Shown: positions 39,246-51,849, counted from the stretch's first letter. The stretch is DNA of 64,000 nucleotides from Rebecca billardiae RCC1528 (GCA_965240325.2 OZ251232.1:1736001-1800000); one strand, 5' to 3'. The notes: a model not told the origin generated them from the letters alone. Program-made: numbers and translations.

Positions 39246-41043
39246 GTCTGTTGAGTTGATCGTTGGTGGACACCGGTGATGGGGGTGCCTTGGGGCGCAC
39301 CGACGGCGTAAAGGCGCTGCGGGCGCTGCGGTGCGCGCGACGGCGGCGCGCCCGGTGGCGCTGCTGTTGGAAGCTACTGCGCCCCTCTCCACCTCGCGCG
39401 CTTCGCTCGTCGTCGCCGTCTCCGCACCTGCTACCGGCATGCACGCGTGCGCAGCGCCTCGGACGCCCGTTGACGGCGCGCGCCCCGGCAACCGCCCATC
39501 ACCGGCGGCGGCGAGTGCTGTTGCGGTTGGATGGAATCGGATGGTCTGCTGATAGTTGGACCAACCAACCAACGCCCTCGGTGGGCTTGGGCTTTGGTGT
39601 ACGGAGCGTTCGGTGGAACTTGAGCCTCGGCACATTTCCCAGCGAAGTGGCCCACCTCGACGTGGCTGGCACGCTCGTCACGCGCTCCCGAGCGCTCGTT
39701 TCGCGGTGCCGCAGGCCTTGGGCAGACCAGTCAGACATGGCGCGACCGCATTACCGGGCCATGTGCGCACCACATCCGCGCTACGTGGCCTGCGCTCTGG
39801 ACGACTGGGAGTCAATGCCCGGACCCACTGCATTCCACTGCCCCGCATGCACCCCGAGTCACCGTCAGAAGGCGTCGACGAGCGCAGAGCGGGTGCGCGG
39901 GAGTTCAACCAACTCGTGTACCTTCTTGCAAGCACCAGTGGCGAGGTCGCACGCCCAATCGTGACCAGCCGTGGAACTTGAGCCGGTCGGCAGCAAAACC
40001 ACCGTGTGGCGGCCGAGATGAAGTAGCAGCGTGCGACTGCAAGGAGGAGGCGCGGTGCGTGTCCGCGGCTGGCGAGAGGCGTCCGGACCGTGATGTTCTC
40101 GGCCGCGTCCGCGCGCTTCCCGCCACCGCAGGCCCCGTGTACGCCCGTCGTCGCCCTCGCCGCGTGGGGCGTGGGCGCCCACCGAGCTCAAGTCCCATGG
40201 CAAGGAAGTACTGTACTGATCTACAGTTTACTATGATACAGTACGTAGTAAGATTTAACGTGCACACTTGGTTCAACAGTACGTAGTGATCTTGACAATG
40301 TGGCCGTGCACGCGGCAACAGGGCTCAGGCGGCCCAGTTGTCGAGTGCAGGCGTGTGTGGCTTGCGATGGCAGCCAGCCGTCAGCCGGGGCGCCACGCCC
40401 ACGGTTCGCTGGTGGGCTGGCCCGATGGCGTCGCAGAGCTCACGCGTACGGGGGAGGAGGGCATCGACGAGGAGACGACCAAGGGCGAGAAGCAGCCGGG
40501 GGCACGCAGCACGGGGCTCGGAGCATGCCGCCAGCACGCGTGCCTCCACACCGTCGCACGTCACCCTTGCTCGTAGCTGTGCGCTGTGCTGCACTCATCT
40601 CACCATCGCCCATGCTACGGGCGCGGCCGGGTGGTGGACATCTACCTGTCGGCGCAGCACTGGCATCGGTGGTCGCCAGACACTTCTCGACTTGCTCTGC
40701 GCGTGACAGCAAGGAGACGGCAGCGCCACAGCTGTGTGAGCAGATGTCAGGTGCTGCTCTGCTCAGTGAGGCTGATAGACTGAGCACGCATGGCGGGCGC
40801 TGGCATTCCCCCGCATCCATGAGCCCAACAGGTGCATAGCCGTGCCCAGGAGCGCAGGACCAACCGCCCGGTGCTGCTTCAAACACCTGCGCCCCACGCT
40901 GCAGGCAGGATGAGGGGCGCTCGACTCTACGCCGCACGCGGCGGCAGCAGCTGGGCCGCTGGGATGGTCCTGCGCGGATGACGGCGGTCGCCGCGGCTGA
41001 CAGCTTGGTGTCACTGGTTCGACGGGCCTGGACGACGGACGCG

Positions 41044-43640
41044 CCGAGCACGGTGACGCTGTTCGATGCGCCCACGGCACTGCCCAGCGCGCTGGAGGCG
41101 TCGCCATCTGGTGCTGCTGTGCCTGCGCCCAGCTTGGGCAGCAGCAGCTGCGCTCAACTCCCCGCCGCGGGCAGCGGCAGGGATGGTGCCACGGCGGGCG
41201 GCGGCGGTCGACGTAGCTGTCAGCTCGGCGGTGCACGCCCGAGGGGCGTGGGCGCTGGACGCACCGAGCGCGGTGACGCTGCTCGCCTCGACCATCGCGC
41301 TGGAGCCGCTGCCATCCGGTGCTGCTGCGCCCGCGCCCAGCCGGGGCATCAGCAGCTGCGCTCAACTCCGCGCCGTGTGCGGCAGCAGCAGCAGGGATGG
41401 TGCCACGGCGGGCGGCGGCGGTCCACGGAGCTGTCAGCTCGGCGGTGCACGCCCGAGGGGCGTGGGCGGTGGGCGCATCGAGCGCCGTGACGCTGCTCGC
41501 CTCGCCCATCGCGCTGGAGCCGCTGCCATCCGGTGCTGCTGCGCCCGCGCGGGCAGCAGCAGCAGCGCTCGACTCCGCGCCGCGTGCGGCGGCAGCAGCA
41601 GGGATGGTGCCACGGCGGGCGGCGGCGGTCGACGGAGCTGTCAGCTCGGCGGTGCACGCCCGAGGGGCGTGGGCGGTGGGCGTACCGAGCGCCGTGGCGC
41701 TGCTCGCCTCGCCCATGGCGCTGGAGCCGCTGCCATCCGACGCTGCTGCGCCCGCGCCCAGCCGTGGCAGCAGCAGCAGCGCTCGACTCCGCGCCGCGTG
41801 CGGCGGCAGCAGCAGGGATGGTGCCACGGCGGGCGGCGGCGGTCGACGTAGCTGGAAGCTCGGCGGTGCACGCCCAAGGGGCGTGGGCGCTGGACGCACC
41901 GAGCGCCGTGACGCTGCTCGCCTCGCCCATCGCGCTGGAGCCGCTGCCATCCGGTGCTGCTGCGCCCGCGCCCAGCCGTGGCAGCAGCAGCAGCGCTCGA
42001 CTCCGCGCCGCGTGCGGCGGCAGCAGCAGGGATGGTGCCACGGCGGGCGGCGGCGGTCGACGCAGCTGTCAGCTCGGCGGTTCACGCCCGAGGGGCGTAG
42101 GCGCTGGACGCACCGAGCGCCGTGACGCTGCTCGCCTCGCCCATCGCGCTGGAGCCGCTGCCATCCGGTGCTGCTGCGCCCGCGCCCAGCTTGGGCAGCA
42201 GCAGCAGCGCTCGACTCCGCGCCGCGTGCGGCGGCAGCAGCAGGGATGGTGCCACGGCGGGCGGCGGCGGTCGTCGTAGCTGGAAGCTCGGCGGTGCACG
42301 CCCGAGGGGCGTGGGCGCTGGACGCACCGAGCGCCGTGACGCTGCTCGCCTCGCCCATCGCGCTGGAGCCGCTACCATCCGGTGCTGCTGCGCCCGCGCC
42401 CAGCCGTGGCAGCAGCAGCAGCGCTCGACTCCGCGCCGCGTGCGGCGGCAGCAGCAGGGATGGTGCCACGGCGGGCGGCGGCGGTCGACGCAGCTGTCAG
42501 CTCGGCGGTGCACGCCCGAGGGGCGTGGGCGCTGGACGCACCGAGCGCCGTGACGCTGCTCGCCTCGCCCATCGCGCTGGAGCCGCTGCCATCCGGTGCT
42601 GCTGCGCCCGCGCCCAGCTTGGGCAGCAGCAGCAGCGCTCGACTCCGCGCCGCGTGCGGCGGCAGCAGCAGGGATGGTGCCACGGCGGGCGGCGGCGGTC
42701 GTCGTAGCTGGAAGCTCGGCGGTGCACGCCCGAGGGGCGTGGGCGCTGGACGCACCGAGCGCCGTGACGCTGCTCGCCTCGCCCATCGCGCTGGAGCCGC
42801 TACCATCCGGTGCTGCTGCGCCCGCGCCCAGCCGTGGCAGCAGCAGCAGCGCTCGACTCCACGCCGCGTGCGGCGGCAGCAGCAGGGATGGTGCCACGGC
42901 GGGCGGCGGCGGTCGACGCAGCTGTCAGCTCGGCGGTGCACGCCCGAGGGGCGTGGGCGCTGGACGCACCGAGCGCCGTGACGCTGCTCGCCTCGCCCAT
43001 CGCGCTGGAGCCGCTGCCATCCGGTGCTGCTGCGCCCGCGCCCAGCTTGGGCAGCAGCAGCAGCGCTCGACTCCGCGCCGCGTGCGGCAGCAGCAGCAGG
43101 GATGGTGCCACGGCGGGCGGCGGCGATCGACGGAGCTGGAAGCTCGGCGGTGCACGCCCGAGGGGCGTGGGCGGTGGGCGCACCGAGCGCGGTGCCGCTG
43201 CTCGCCTCGCCCATGGCGCTCGAGCCGCTGCCATCCGACGCTGCTGCGCCCGCGCCCAGCTTGGGCAGCAGCGGCTGCGCTCGACTCCGCGCCGCGTGCG
43301 GCGGCAGCAGCAGGGATCGTGCTACGGTGGGCGACGGTGGTCTCTAGAGCTGAAAGCTCGGCGGTGTGCGCCTGAGGGCCCTGGGCGGCGGGCGCATTGA
43401 GCGCGCTGACGCCTCTCGCCTCGCCTGGCGCGCTGGAGACGCTCCCATCCGATGCTGCTGCGCCTGCGCCCTGGCGCGCTGAGTGCGGCTGCAGCATCAG
43501 GGATGGCGCCACGGCGGGCGGGCGCCGGTGGATGCAGCTATCAGCTCGGTGCTGCACGCGCGAGGGGCCTGGGCGGAAGGCGCGCGCAATGCAGTGACGC
43601 TGATACACGCAAGCCCGGCGGCGCAGACCCGAGTCGTAGC
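41044..43640 (+). repeat. 214-bp satellite array, left arm (about 11-12 units, partly 428-bp dimers)
   Basis: Related units recur every 214 bp (phases at 42168, 42382, 42596, 42810, 43024). Between 42160 and 43100 two monomer types alternate: one with CCCAGCTTGGGCAGC and GTCGTCGTAGCTGGAAG, one with CCCAGCCGTGGCAGC and GTCGACGCAGCTGTCAG, so the true period is 428 bp. Edge units are diverged. Since 214 is not a multiple of three, the long Ala-rich open frames on both strands change frame each unit and are not proteins. Confidence 0.92.
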
Positions 43641-43876
43641 CCGGCAGGTAGGCGGCACAGTAGTAGCGTAGTTTTCGTCACGGCATCGATCAGCATCGAT
43701 CACGCGCATCATCACTGGCTACGACATCAGCGCATCCCGGCCTACACGGGACGGAGGCGGAGTGGCGTATATATATATATATCGCGTCGATCAGACTGAC
43801 GCAGTCCGCGCGCAACTGAGCATCAGCAGGCAGTCCGACCGGGCCGTCTCCCGATCCGCGGCCACCGTTCGTCCGA

Positions 43877-44785
43877 GGCCTGTTTTATTTCTACGAGAGC
43901 CCAAAGGCGACATTCGCCAAAACGCGGTACAATGGCGGCTTGCCCGCTGGTGCGGGCCCCGGAGCTAGTTCGGAGAAGTGATGGCACGTCATTCGCGCAT
44001 TCTCGTGTTGAGGCGCTGCGCTGTGGCGAAGGATGTTGTCAGACATGCTGATTCGCCTTGCCGTGGTGCTTCGCCTTGACACAGGGGTCACTCGCGGTGC
44101 ACGGCAGTGTGCACGATGCAGCGGCGGCGAGCGGCGGCAAACCGCTGCAGCTGGAGGCCCTCTGCAAGCTGCAAGCACTCTGCCTTGGCTGCTGCGTCGC
44201 ACCCGTGTCAGTTAGCGACCAGTTCACAGCCAGATGGACTGCAATCGCCACCAGCTCTAAACGCTCCGCCGCCACTACCTTGTCGAGCTTGAGATGCTTC
44301 CGTTCGGCGTGCGCTTGCTTGCAGCTTGCCGCCTGCATTTGAACGTGATCGCGGAAGGTTAGTAGGCCGGATGCTCAGGCCTCCTCGGCGTATAATATTA
44401 CAAGGTGCGTGCCACGCGCACCCATGACGCGCGGAAAGGCGTGCACAAGCGTCCTGGCGCATCTTTCAGGCTGCAGTCTTGGCCAAGATGATGAGAACAA
44501 GCCTGCCAGTGCCGCGCAGGCGCGAGCGCGCGGAGAGTTCTGGGATCCGACCCATGGTGTTGGGTGTACCTCGTGTGCGACAACGACGAGGCGGACGAGC
44601 GCCGCAACTGGATTCGTGCACTCACCGGTCACCGAGGAGTGCACGAATCGCATTCCTTGCGCACGTGGGGGCCGCCATCGGCCGTGAGAGGTACACCCAA
44701 CGGGGCGTGACACCGATTCCCACTGGCGGGCACGGGTTTGTCGCCGTGACATAGTAAATGGAATCTGGTAGAAATAAAACAGGCC
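43877..44785. mobile_element. 909-bp non-autonomous TIR element with CCGA target duplication
   Basis: Perfect 18-bp terminal inverted repeats GGCCTGTTTTATTTCTAC (43877-43894) and its complement (44768-44785) are flanked by CCGA on both sides (43873-43876, 44786-44789). The GGCC-TGTTT ends recall PIF/Harbinger-like elements, but those make 3-bp duplications, so the family is open. Inside the right half are two nested inverted repeats: 14 bp at 44559-44572 with 44688-44701, and 13 bp at 44611-44623 with 44637-44649. No transposase is encoded. Confidence 0.85.
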
Positions 44786-45198
44786 CCGACGAAGTCACAT
44801 CACCACACCGTCACAGCGCAGATATATATATATCCGGAGCATACATATACGCAGTCGTGATGCCTGATGGCGCCACGGTTGTGCTGGCGGCTCACAGTCA
44901 CACTCGATCAGTCGTCGCGTCCGGGTATAATAATAAGTGCGATGAAGCAGTACTTAGTATGAGTATAGTCTGCTGCGCTGATGGCTTAGCAGTCGTCGAT
45001 CTGCTTATTACGACTACTGCTGTTCTTAGTCTTACGGGCGGACTATACGGCTCAATAAACTCAATGATGTAGCAGCGCGCAGTAGTCGACATCACTCATC
45101 AGAGTAATAAGCTCAGTGACTAAGCTGACGACGATGAGGCGACTACGTGACGCGCGCAGTACTAGATCCGCGCCGACCGTCAGCTTATAGGCGTCATA

Positions 45199-45345
45199 TT
45201 ATGGCCCGCGGTGCAGGGCGGAGCGCGCAGCGTGGAGCCCGCACCAGCGGGCCGGAACCACGTTTCAAAAAGATCTTTGATCAAGAAAAAGGGACGCGGG
45301 GGCCGATTTTTAGGGCTGGCGGAGACCGAGTTTCGAATTTTGAGA
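45199..45345 (+). repeat. Dispersed repeat A, copy 2
   Basis: It matches 25584-25730 with a few substitutions and single-base indels, including the 5' hairpin. It lies in the single-copy loop of the foldback element. Confidence 0.85.
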
Positions 45346-45539
45346 CCCTCTCTACAGATGCATCACGGAGAAAAAAACCGCGTCCACGACATTCCCCTAA
45401 TCAATCGTGGACGGCCGGGCGTGAGAGTTCACTTCTGTGTGAAGTAGGACGGTTACAAGTCCAATACAAGCGTCAGCTTCTTTGAGGCTATTTTTGCACG
45501 TCCTTACGGGATCAGCGAAGTAACCAACCGATATATATT

Positions 45540-45690
45540 GGCTTCGTCGGGGTCGTATTCACTACTGGAGAACATTTGCACCGCGCTTCGTATTCATATG
45601 TATGGTTCACGCAGGCATAAAATCGCTTCATCGGGGTCGTATCCACTATACTGGAGAACATCATTTGCACCGCTTCGTTTTCATCGAGCA
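45540..45690 (+). repeat. Imperfect tandem repeat (two units, about 83 bp apart)
   Basis: GCTTCGTCGGGGTCGTATTC... at 45541 recurs as GCTTCATCGGGGTCGTATCC... at 45624, both followed by ACTGGAGAACAT and TTTGCACCG. This is a local duplication without recognised function. Confidence 0.8.
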
Positions 45691-46804
45691 GAATATCATC
45701 GATATTCATCAGGCGCACGTGTGCGTATTCATCATCAGCCTTCGGGAATTGGGAGTAGCTATTGGCCTTTGCCCTCTGGCGAGCCAGTTGTGCGCACTTT
45801 AAGAGCAGGCCTGAGCAGGCTCGAGGCCACTTTTTTGCCGCTCACGTGGACATGATGCCGAGCACGTCTCACGAGGTGCGCGCGGCGAGTGGCGTCTGGA
45901 GCGCGCGGCTGTGGTGGGCCCCGACGGCCGTCGACATCGCGTTCGTGCCCCGCTCACTCTGAACTCCGCGCGCCCCCGCCGCCCTATCGATCGATCATCG
46001 ATGCCTGCGCGCGGAATCGTGCACCGCGCGTGCCGCCCGCGACCGGCCGCGGCAGGCCCGAGCCGCCCTTTCGGGCTCTCGCAAGCACGGGGGCAGCGGC
46101 GCCTGATGGCGGACTGATCGACATCTGAGTCTCCGACTTCACCACGCGCCCCCCTCGTCATGCCTTCCCGGGGTCTCCCACGGAAGACGGACTAACCGAG
46201 CAGGCGACGGTACTGTCTGTACGCTGCCGTGACACACGCCACACACGGCGCCTGGGCAGCGGGCAGTGGTGGCGGGGTCCCGCGGACGTCAGTCTTCCCC
46301 TCGCGCCCTGCTCACCTCGAGTGCGCCGCCACGCGCCTCCGCACGCGTGTCCCATCGATGCGCAGAGCGGCATGCTTGCATGAAAGTTGAAATGGCTGGG
46401 TCATCAGCCCGCGCCGGCAAGTCTGTCTAGCGCTGGACGGACGGACATAGGAGGACGAGCAGCGCGGGCGACGGTGGTGCGCGACGCTCCCAGAGCTGGC
46501 CGTGCCTCTGCGACGCGTGCCGAGCCTGACCGAGGTGTGTCACCCGGTCCACGCGCGGCGCGCGCGAAGGCACCGGTGCTGTGGCTGCTCGGCTCGAATC
46601 CGCGGCCTCGCCTGGCACCGCGGCACCGTGCTCCCTGGCTGTCAGCTCCGCGTGGCCTGGCGTGCACGTAGAGTTGCGCTCATGCGTCGATCACGCCTCG
46701 CGCCCGCCTGTCGGCCGTCGCGCAGGCGCTGGTCGAACCCTACTCGGACCAGTGCAAATCATCTATCCCGTGGCCGCTGCCGGCGCGCGGTGACGGGACA
46801 GCGC

Positions 46805-47134
46805 GGTCAGCAGCAGGCGCAGCGGCCCGAACGAATCCGCGGCCCCGCACCGTGCTCCCTGGCTGTCTGCTCCGCGTGGCCTGGCGTGCACGTGGAGTCG
46901 CGCTCATGCGTCGATCACGCCTCGTCGCATCCGCCTGTACACAATATCGGCGCCGCGGCGGCGGCTCGCGGTCAGCAGCAGGCGCAGCGGCCCGAACGAA
47001 TCCGCGGCCCCGCACCGTGCTCCCTGGCTGTCTGCTCCGCGTGGCCTGGCGTGCACGTGGAGTCGCGCTCATGCGTCGATCACGCCTCGTCGCATCCGCC
47101 TGTACACAATATCGGCGCCGCGGCGGCGGCTGTG
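46805..47134 (+). repeat. 165-bp tandem duplication with a diverged third copy upstream
   Basis: Units 46805-46969 and 46970-47134 are virtually identical. A diverged unit at about 46590-46720 shares CACCGTGCTCCCTGGCTGTC. The segment is GC-rich, in the foldback loop, with no protein supported. Confidence 0.9.
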
Positions 47135-47210
47135 ACTGGGCCCGCCCGGCCCCGGGCGCCCCGGCGGCCCGGCGCGGCCGAGGCGGCGGCGCGCCGCTGG
47201 AGTCTACTGC

Positions 47211-47257
47211 TACAGTTTACTAAGAATAAGAGACGCACACAGCTCAGGCAGGCGAGA
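47211..47257 (+). repeat. Dispersed repeat C, copy 3
   Basis: This 47-bp sequence matches the two tandem copies upstream of pirin, in the same orientation. Confidence 0.9.
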
Positions 47258-47458
47258 TTGACGCCCGCCAGCTGTCACCGCCCATGAAGCCGTCGCCGAT
47301 GGTAGCGCCGCCGGAAAAAAATCGTTACATCAGTAGTTGTACGGGCATGCCAACCGTGCCATTACTGGTCTCACTCTCAGCCTCAGGTCTGTCCGAATCG
47401 GACAATCGTGAAATTGAATAGAGTTAGACGACTGCGCGACGGAGGGTGCACCGCCACC

Positions 47459-47511
47459 GCGGGCCCCGAACTACGTTCGTTCTACGGAAAAGGACCGCGG
47501 AACGCGGTCAT
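47459..47511 (+). repeat. Dispersed repeat B, copy 2
   Basis: It matches 27128-27180 including the GACCGCG-GAA-CGCGGTC stem-loop. Here no TA microsatellite follows. Confidence 0.85.
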
Positions 47512-47699
47512 CATATCCGGGCACCGTGCTACACTCCGGCGCGACACGGTCAGCTGGTCAGCAGCTAGTAGAGTCGTAGTTTATAACGACCGGTCGTCGG
47601 CGTGCCAAGCAGTACTCAGCACCGCCCGACCACCGCCGCCGGCCTGGCTGTGGCACCTCCCTGCTGCTACCACCGCATGCGGCGCGAAGCTTCCTGAGC

Positions 47700-49960
47700 G
47701 CAGCTACTGCCAGCTCGGCATCGAATGGCAGAGGCTCGAGCGCGCTACGGAACGAGGCGAGCGGCGACACCACGCTCGGTGCGTCCAGCGCCCACGCCTC
47801 TCGGGTGGGCACTGCCAAGCTTTCAGCTGCTGCGGCCGCCCGCCGTGGCACCATCCCTGCTGCTGCCGCCGCACGCGGCGCGGAGTCGAGCGCTGCCGCT
47901 GCTGCCCAAGCTGGGCGCCGGCGCAGCAGCGTCGGATGGCAGCGGCTCCAGTGCCATGGGCAAGGCGAGCAGCGGCACCGCGTTCGGTGCGCCCACCGCC
48001 CACGCCCCTCGGGCGTGCACCGCCGAGCTGACAGCTGCGTCGACAGCCGCCGCCCGCCATGGCACCATCCCTGCTGCTGCTGCCGCACGCGGCGCGGAGT
48101 CGAGCGCTGCTACTGCTGCCACGGCTGGGCGCGGGCGCAGCAGCACCGGATGGCAGCGGCTCCAGCGCCATGGGCGAGGCGAGCAGCGTCACCGCGTTCG
48201 GTGCCTCCAGCGCCCACACCCCTCGGGCGTGCACCGCCGAGCTGACAGCTGCGTCGACAGCCGCCGCCCGCCATGGCACCATCCCTGCTGCTGCCGCCGC
48301 ACGCGGCGCGGAGTCGAGCGCTGCCGCTGCTGCCCAAGCTGGGCGCCGGCGCAGCAGCGTCGGATGGCAGCGGCTCCAGTGCCATGGGCGAGGCGAGCAG
48401 CGTCACCGCGTTCGGTGCCTCCAGCGCCCACGCCCCTCGGGCGTGCACCGCCGAGCTCACAGCTGCGTCGACAGCCGCCGCCCGCCATGGCACCATCCCT
48501 GCTGCTGCTGCCGCACGCGGCGCGGAGTCGAGCGCTGCTGCTGCTGCCACGGCTGGGCGCGGGCGCAGCAGCACCGGATGGCAGCGGCTCCAGCGCGATG
48601 GGCGAGGCGAGCAGCGTCACGGCGTTCGGTGCCTCCAGCGCCTACGCCCCTCGGGCGTGCACCGCCGAGCTTCCAGCTGCGTCGACCGCCGCCGCCCGCC
48701 GTGGCACCATCCCTGCTGCTGCCGCCGCACGCGGCGCGGAGTCGAGCGCTGCTGCTGCTGCCACGGCTGGGCGCGGGCGCAGTAGCACCGGATGGCAGCG
48801 GCTCCAGCGCCATGGGCGAGGAGAGCAGCGTCACCGCGTTCGGTGCCTCCAGCGCCCACGCCCCTCGGGCGTGCACCGCCGAGCTGACAGCTCCGTCGAC
48901 CGCCGCCGCCCGCCATGGCACCATCCCTGCTGCTGCTGCCGCACGCGGCGCGGAGTTGAGCGCTGCCGCTGCTGCCACGGCTGGGCGCGGGCGCAGCAGC
49001 GTCGGATGGCAGCGGCTCCAGCGCCATGGGCGAGGCGAGCAGCGTCACGGCGCTCGGTGCGCCCAGCGCCCACGCCCCTCGGGCGTGCACCGCCGAGCTT
49101 CCAGCTGCGTCGACCGCCGCCGCCCGCCGTGGCACCATCCCTGCTGCTGCCGCCGCACGCGGCGCGGAGTTGAGCGCTGCCGCTGCTGCCCTGGCCGGGC
49201 GCGGGCGCAGCAGCGTCGGATGGCAGCGGCTCCAGCGCGATGGGCGAGGCGAGCAGCGTCACGGCGCTCGGTGCGCCCAGCGCCCACGCCCCTCGGGCGT
49301 GCACCGCCGAGCTTCCAGCTCCGTCGACCGCCGCCGCCCGCCGTGGCACCATCCCTGCTGCTGCTGCCGCACGCGGCGCGGAGTCGAGCGCTGCTGCTGC
49401 TGCCACGGCTGGGCGCGGGCGCAGCAGCACCGGATGGCAGCGGCTCCAGCGCGATGGGCGAGGCGAGCAGCGTCACGGCGCTCGGTGCGCCCAGCGCCCA
49501 CGCCTCTCGGGCGTGCACCGCCGAGCTTCCAGCTGCGTTGACCGCCGCCGCCCGCCGTGGCACCATCCCTGCTTGTGCCGCCAATGCGGCGCGGAGTCGA
49601 GCGCTGCTGCAGCTGGGCCCCAGCTGGGCGCAGGCACAGCAGCACCAGATGGGAGCGGCTCCAGCGCGCTGGGCAGTGCCGTGGTCGCGTGGAGTGACGT
49701 CAACGCGCTCGACGCGTACGTCGCCGTGGCCCCTCGAGCGAGCGACACCGAGCTGTCATCTGCGGCGAACGCCGTCATCCGCAGCGGGACCATCCCAGCA
49801 GCTGCTGCCGCATGCGGAGCAGATTCGCCGAGCGTGGCTGCTGCTGGTGTTGGCCCGGATGGGCGCGGGCGCAGCATCATCAGTTGCCAGCGACCCCATC
49901 GCGGTGGACGCGATGGGCTAGGTCGCTACTTTCGGCGCGCCATTGCCCAGGCCGTTCAAG
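47700..49960 (-). repeat. 214-bp satellite array, right arm (about 10 units, opposite orientation)
   Basis: This is the reverse-complement version of the left array with the same 214-bp period (for example identical words at 48059 and 48273). Outer units toward 49,960 are diverged. The 620-codon open frame over it is a product of the stop-poor repeat. Confidence 0.92.
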
Positions 49961-51849
49961 CGAGCACCACCGAGCTGATAGCTGGAGCGACTGCCGCCGC
50001 CCGTCGTGGTACTGTACTGCTGCTTGCTGCTGCAGCATCAACAGCGCCGCTACTACTATTACCAGCAGCGCTGGGCGCGTGTATCCGAAGCAGCACCGTA
50101 CTGTATTGATGGCCCTGCCGTCTGAGTAGGGGAACATGCCAGTAGCTCGCATGCACCAGGATTGCAGTCCATGCCAGTACTGCCTCGCCGAGTAGAGTAG
50201 TAGGACCTCATCTGCTCACACAGCTGTGGCGCTGCCGTCTCCTTGCTGTCACGCGCAGAGCAAGTCGAGAAGTGTCTGGCGACCACCGATGCCAGTGCTG
50301 CGCCGACAGGTAGATGTCCACCACCCGGCCGCGCCCGTAGCATGGGCGATGGTGAGATGAGTGCAGCACAGCGCACAGCTACGAGCAAGGGTGACGTGCG
50401 ACGGTGTGGAGGCACGCGTGCTGGCGGCATGCTCCGAGCCCCGTGCTGCGTGCCCCCGGCTGCTTCTCGCCCTTGGTCGTCTCCTCGTCGATGCCCTCCT
50501 CCCCCGTACGCGTGAGCTCTGCGACGCCATCGGGCCAGCCCACCAGCGAACCGTGGGCGTGGCGCCCCGGCTGACGGCTGGCTGCCATCGCAAGCCACAC
50601 ACGCCTGCACTCGACAACTGGGCCGCCTGAGCCCTGTTGCCGCGTGCACGGCCACATTGTCAAGATCACTACGTACTGTTGAACCAAGTGTGCACGTTAA
50701 ATCTTACTACGTACTGTATCATAGTAAACTGTAGATCAGTACAGTACTTCCTTGCCATGGAACTTGAGCTCGGTGGGCGCCCACGCCCCACGCGGCGAGG
50801 GCGACGACGGGCGTACACGGGGCCTGCGGCGGCGGGAAGCGCGCGGACGCGGCCGAGAACATCACGGTCCGGACGCCTCTCGCCAGCCGCGGACACGCAC
50901 CGCGCCTCCTCCTTGCAGTTGCACGCTGCTACTTCATCTCGGCCGCCACACGGTGGTTTTGCTGCCGACCGGCTCAAGTTCCACGGCTGGTCACGATTGG
51001 GCGTGCGACCTCGCCACTGGTGCTTGCAAGAAGGTACACGAGTTGGTTGAACTCCCGCGCACCCGCTCTGCGCTCGTCGACGCCTTCTGACGGTGACTCG
51101 GGGTGCATGCGGGGCAGTGGAATGCAGTGGGTCCGGGCATTGACTCCCAGTCGTCCAGAGCGCAGGCCACGTAGCGCGGATGTGGTGCGCACATGGCCCG
51201 GTAATGCGGTCGCGCCATGTCTGACTGGTCTGCCCAAGGCCTGCGGCACCGCGAAACGAGCGCTCGGGAGCGCGTGACGAGCGTGCCAGCCACGTCGAGG
51301 TGGGCCACTTCGCTGGGAAATGTGCCGAGGCTCAAGTTCCACCGAACGCTCCGTACACCAAAGCCCAAGCCCACCGAGGGCGTTGGTTGGTTGGTCCAAC
51401 TATCAGCAGACCATCCGATTCCATCCAAGCGCAACAGCACTCGCCGCCGCCGGTGATGGGCGGTTGCCGGGGCGCGCGCCGTCAACGGGCGTCCGAGGCG
51501 CTGCGCACGCGTGCATGCCGGTAGCAGGTGCGGAGACGGCGACGACGAGCGAAGCGCGCGAGGTGGAGAGGGGCGCAGTAGCTTCCAACAGCAGCGCCAC
51601 CGGGCGCGCCGCCGTCGCGCGCACCGCAGCGCCCGCAGCGCCTTTACGCCGTCGGTGCGCCCCAAGGCACCCCCATCAGCCATCACCGGTGTCCACCAAC
51701 GATCACTCAACAGACCAGGGCTCTGTCGAGAGGCCGCCAAGGTCCGACCGACTCAACAGAGCATTCTTCTGTCGAGTCCAGCTGGCCTCCAAGCTCAACT
51801 CAACAGAGCCTGGGCCCTGTTGTCGAGCCCACCCCCCCCCCTCGCCGAT

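Larger units (their letters stand above)
37864..43640 (+). repeat. Left arm of the foldback element
   Basis: It contains, from the tip inward, a 200-bp tip with CTCAACAGA motifs, a 1.18 kb secondary insertion, a 1.5 kb block nearly identical to the right arm, a diverged stretch (40746-41040) and the satellite array. No gene was recognised: open frames in the 1.5 kb block occur on both strands and mirror those in the other arm. Confidence 0.85.

Noticed and set aside
39431-39655. GHFAGKC on the minus strand, resembling a Gag zinc knuckle
   Set aside because: The two upstream cysteines of the CCHC motif are absent and the surrounding frame is not Gag-like.
40763-49921. Very long Ala/Arg-rich open frames over the satellite arrays (for example 568 codons at 40763-42469 minus, 620 at 48059-49921 plus)
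   Set aside because: The repeat unit is 214 bp, not divisible by three, and open frames exist on both strands in all phases. This is stop-poor satellite sequence.
40980-49960. CRISPR-like interpretation of the regular repeats
   Set aside because: Units are contiguous 214-bp monomers without spacers, in a eukaryotic context.
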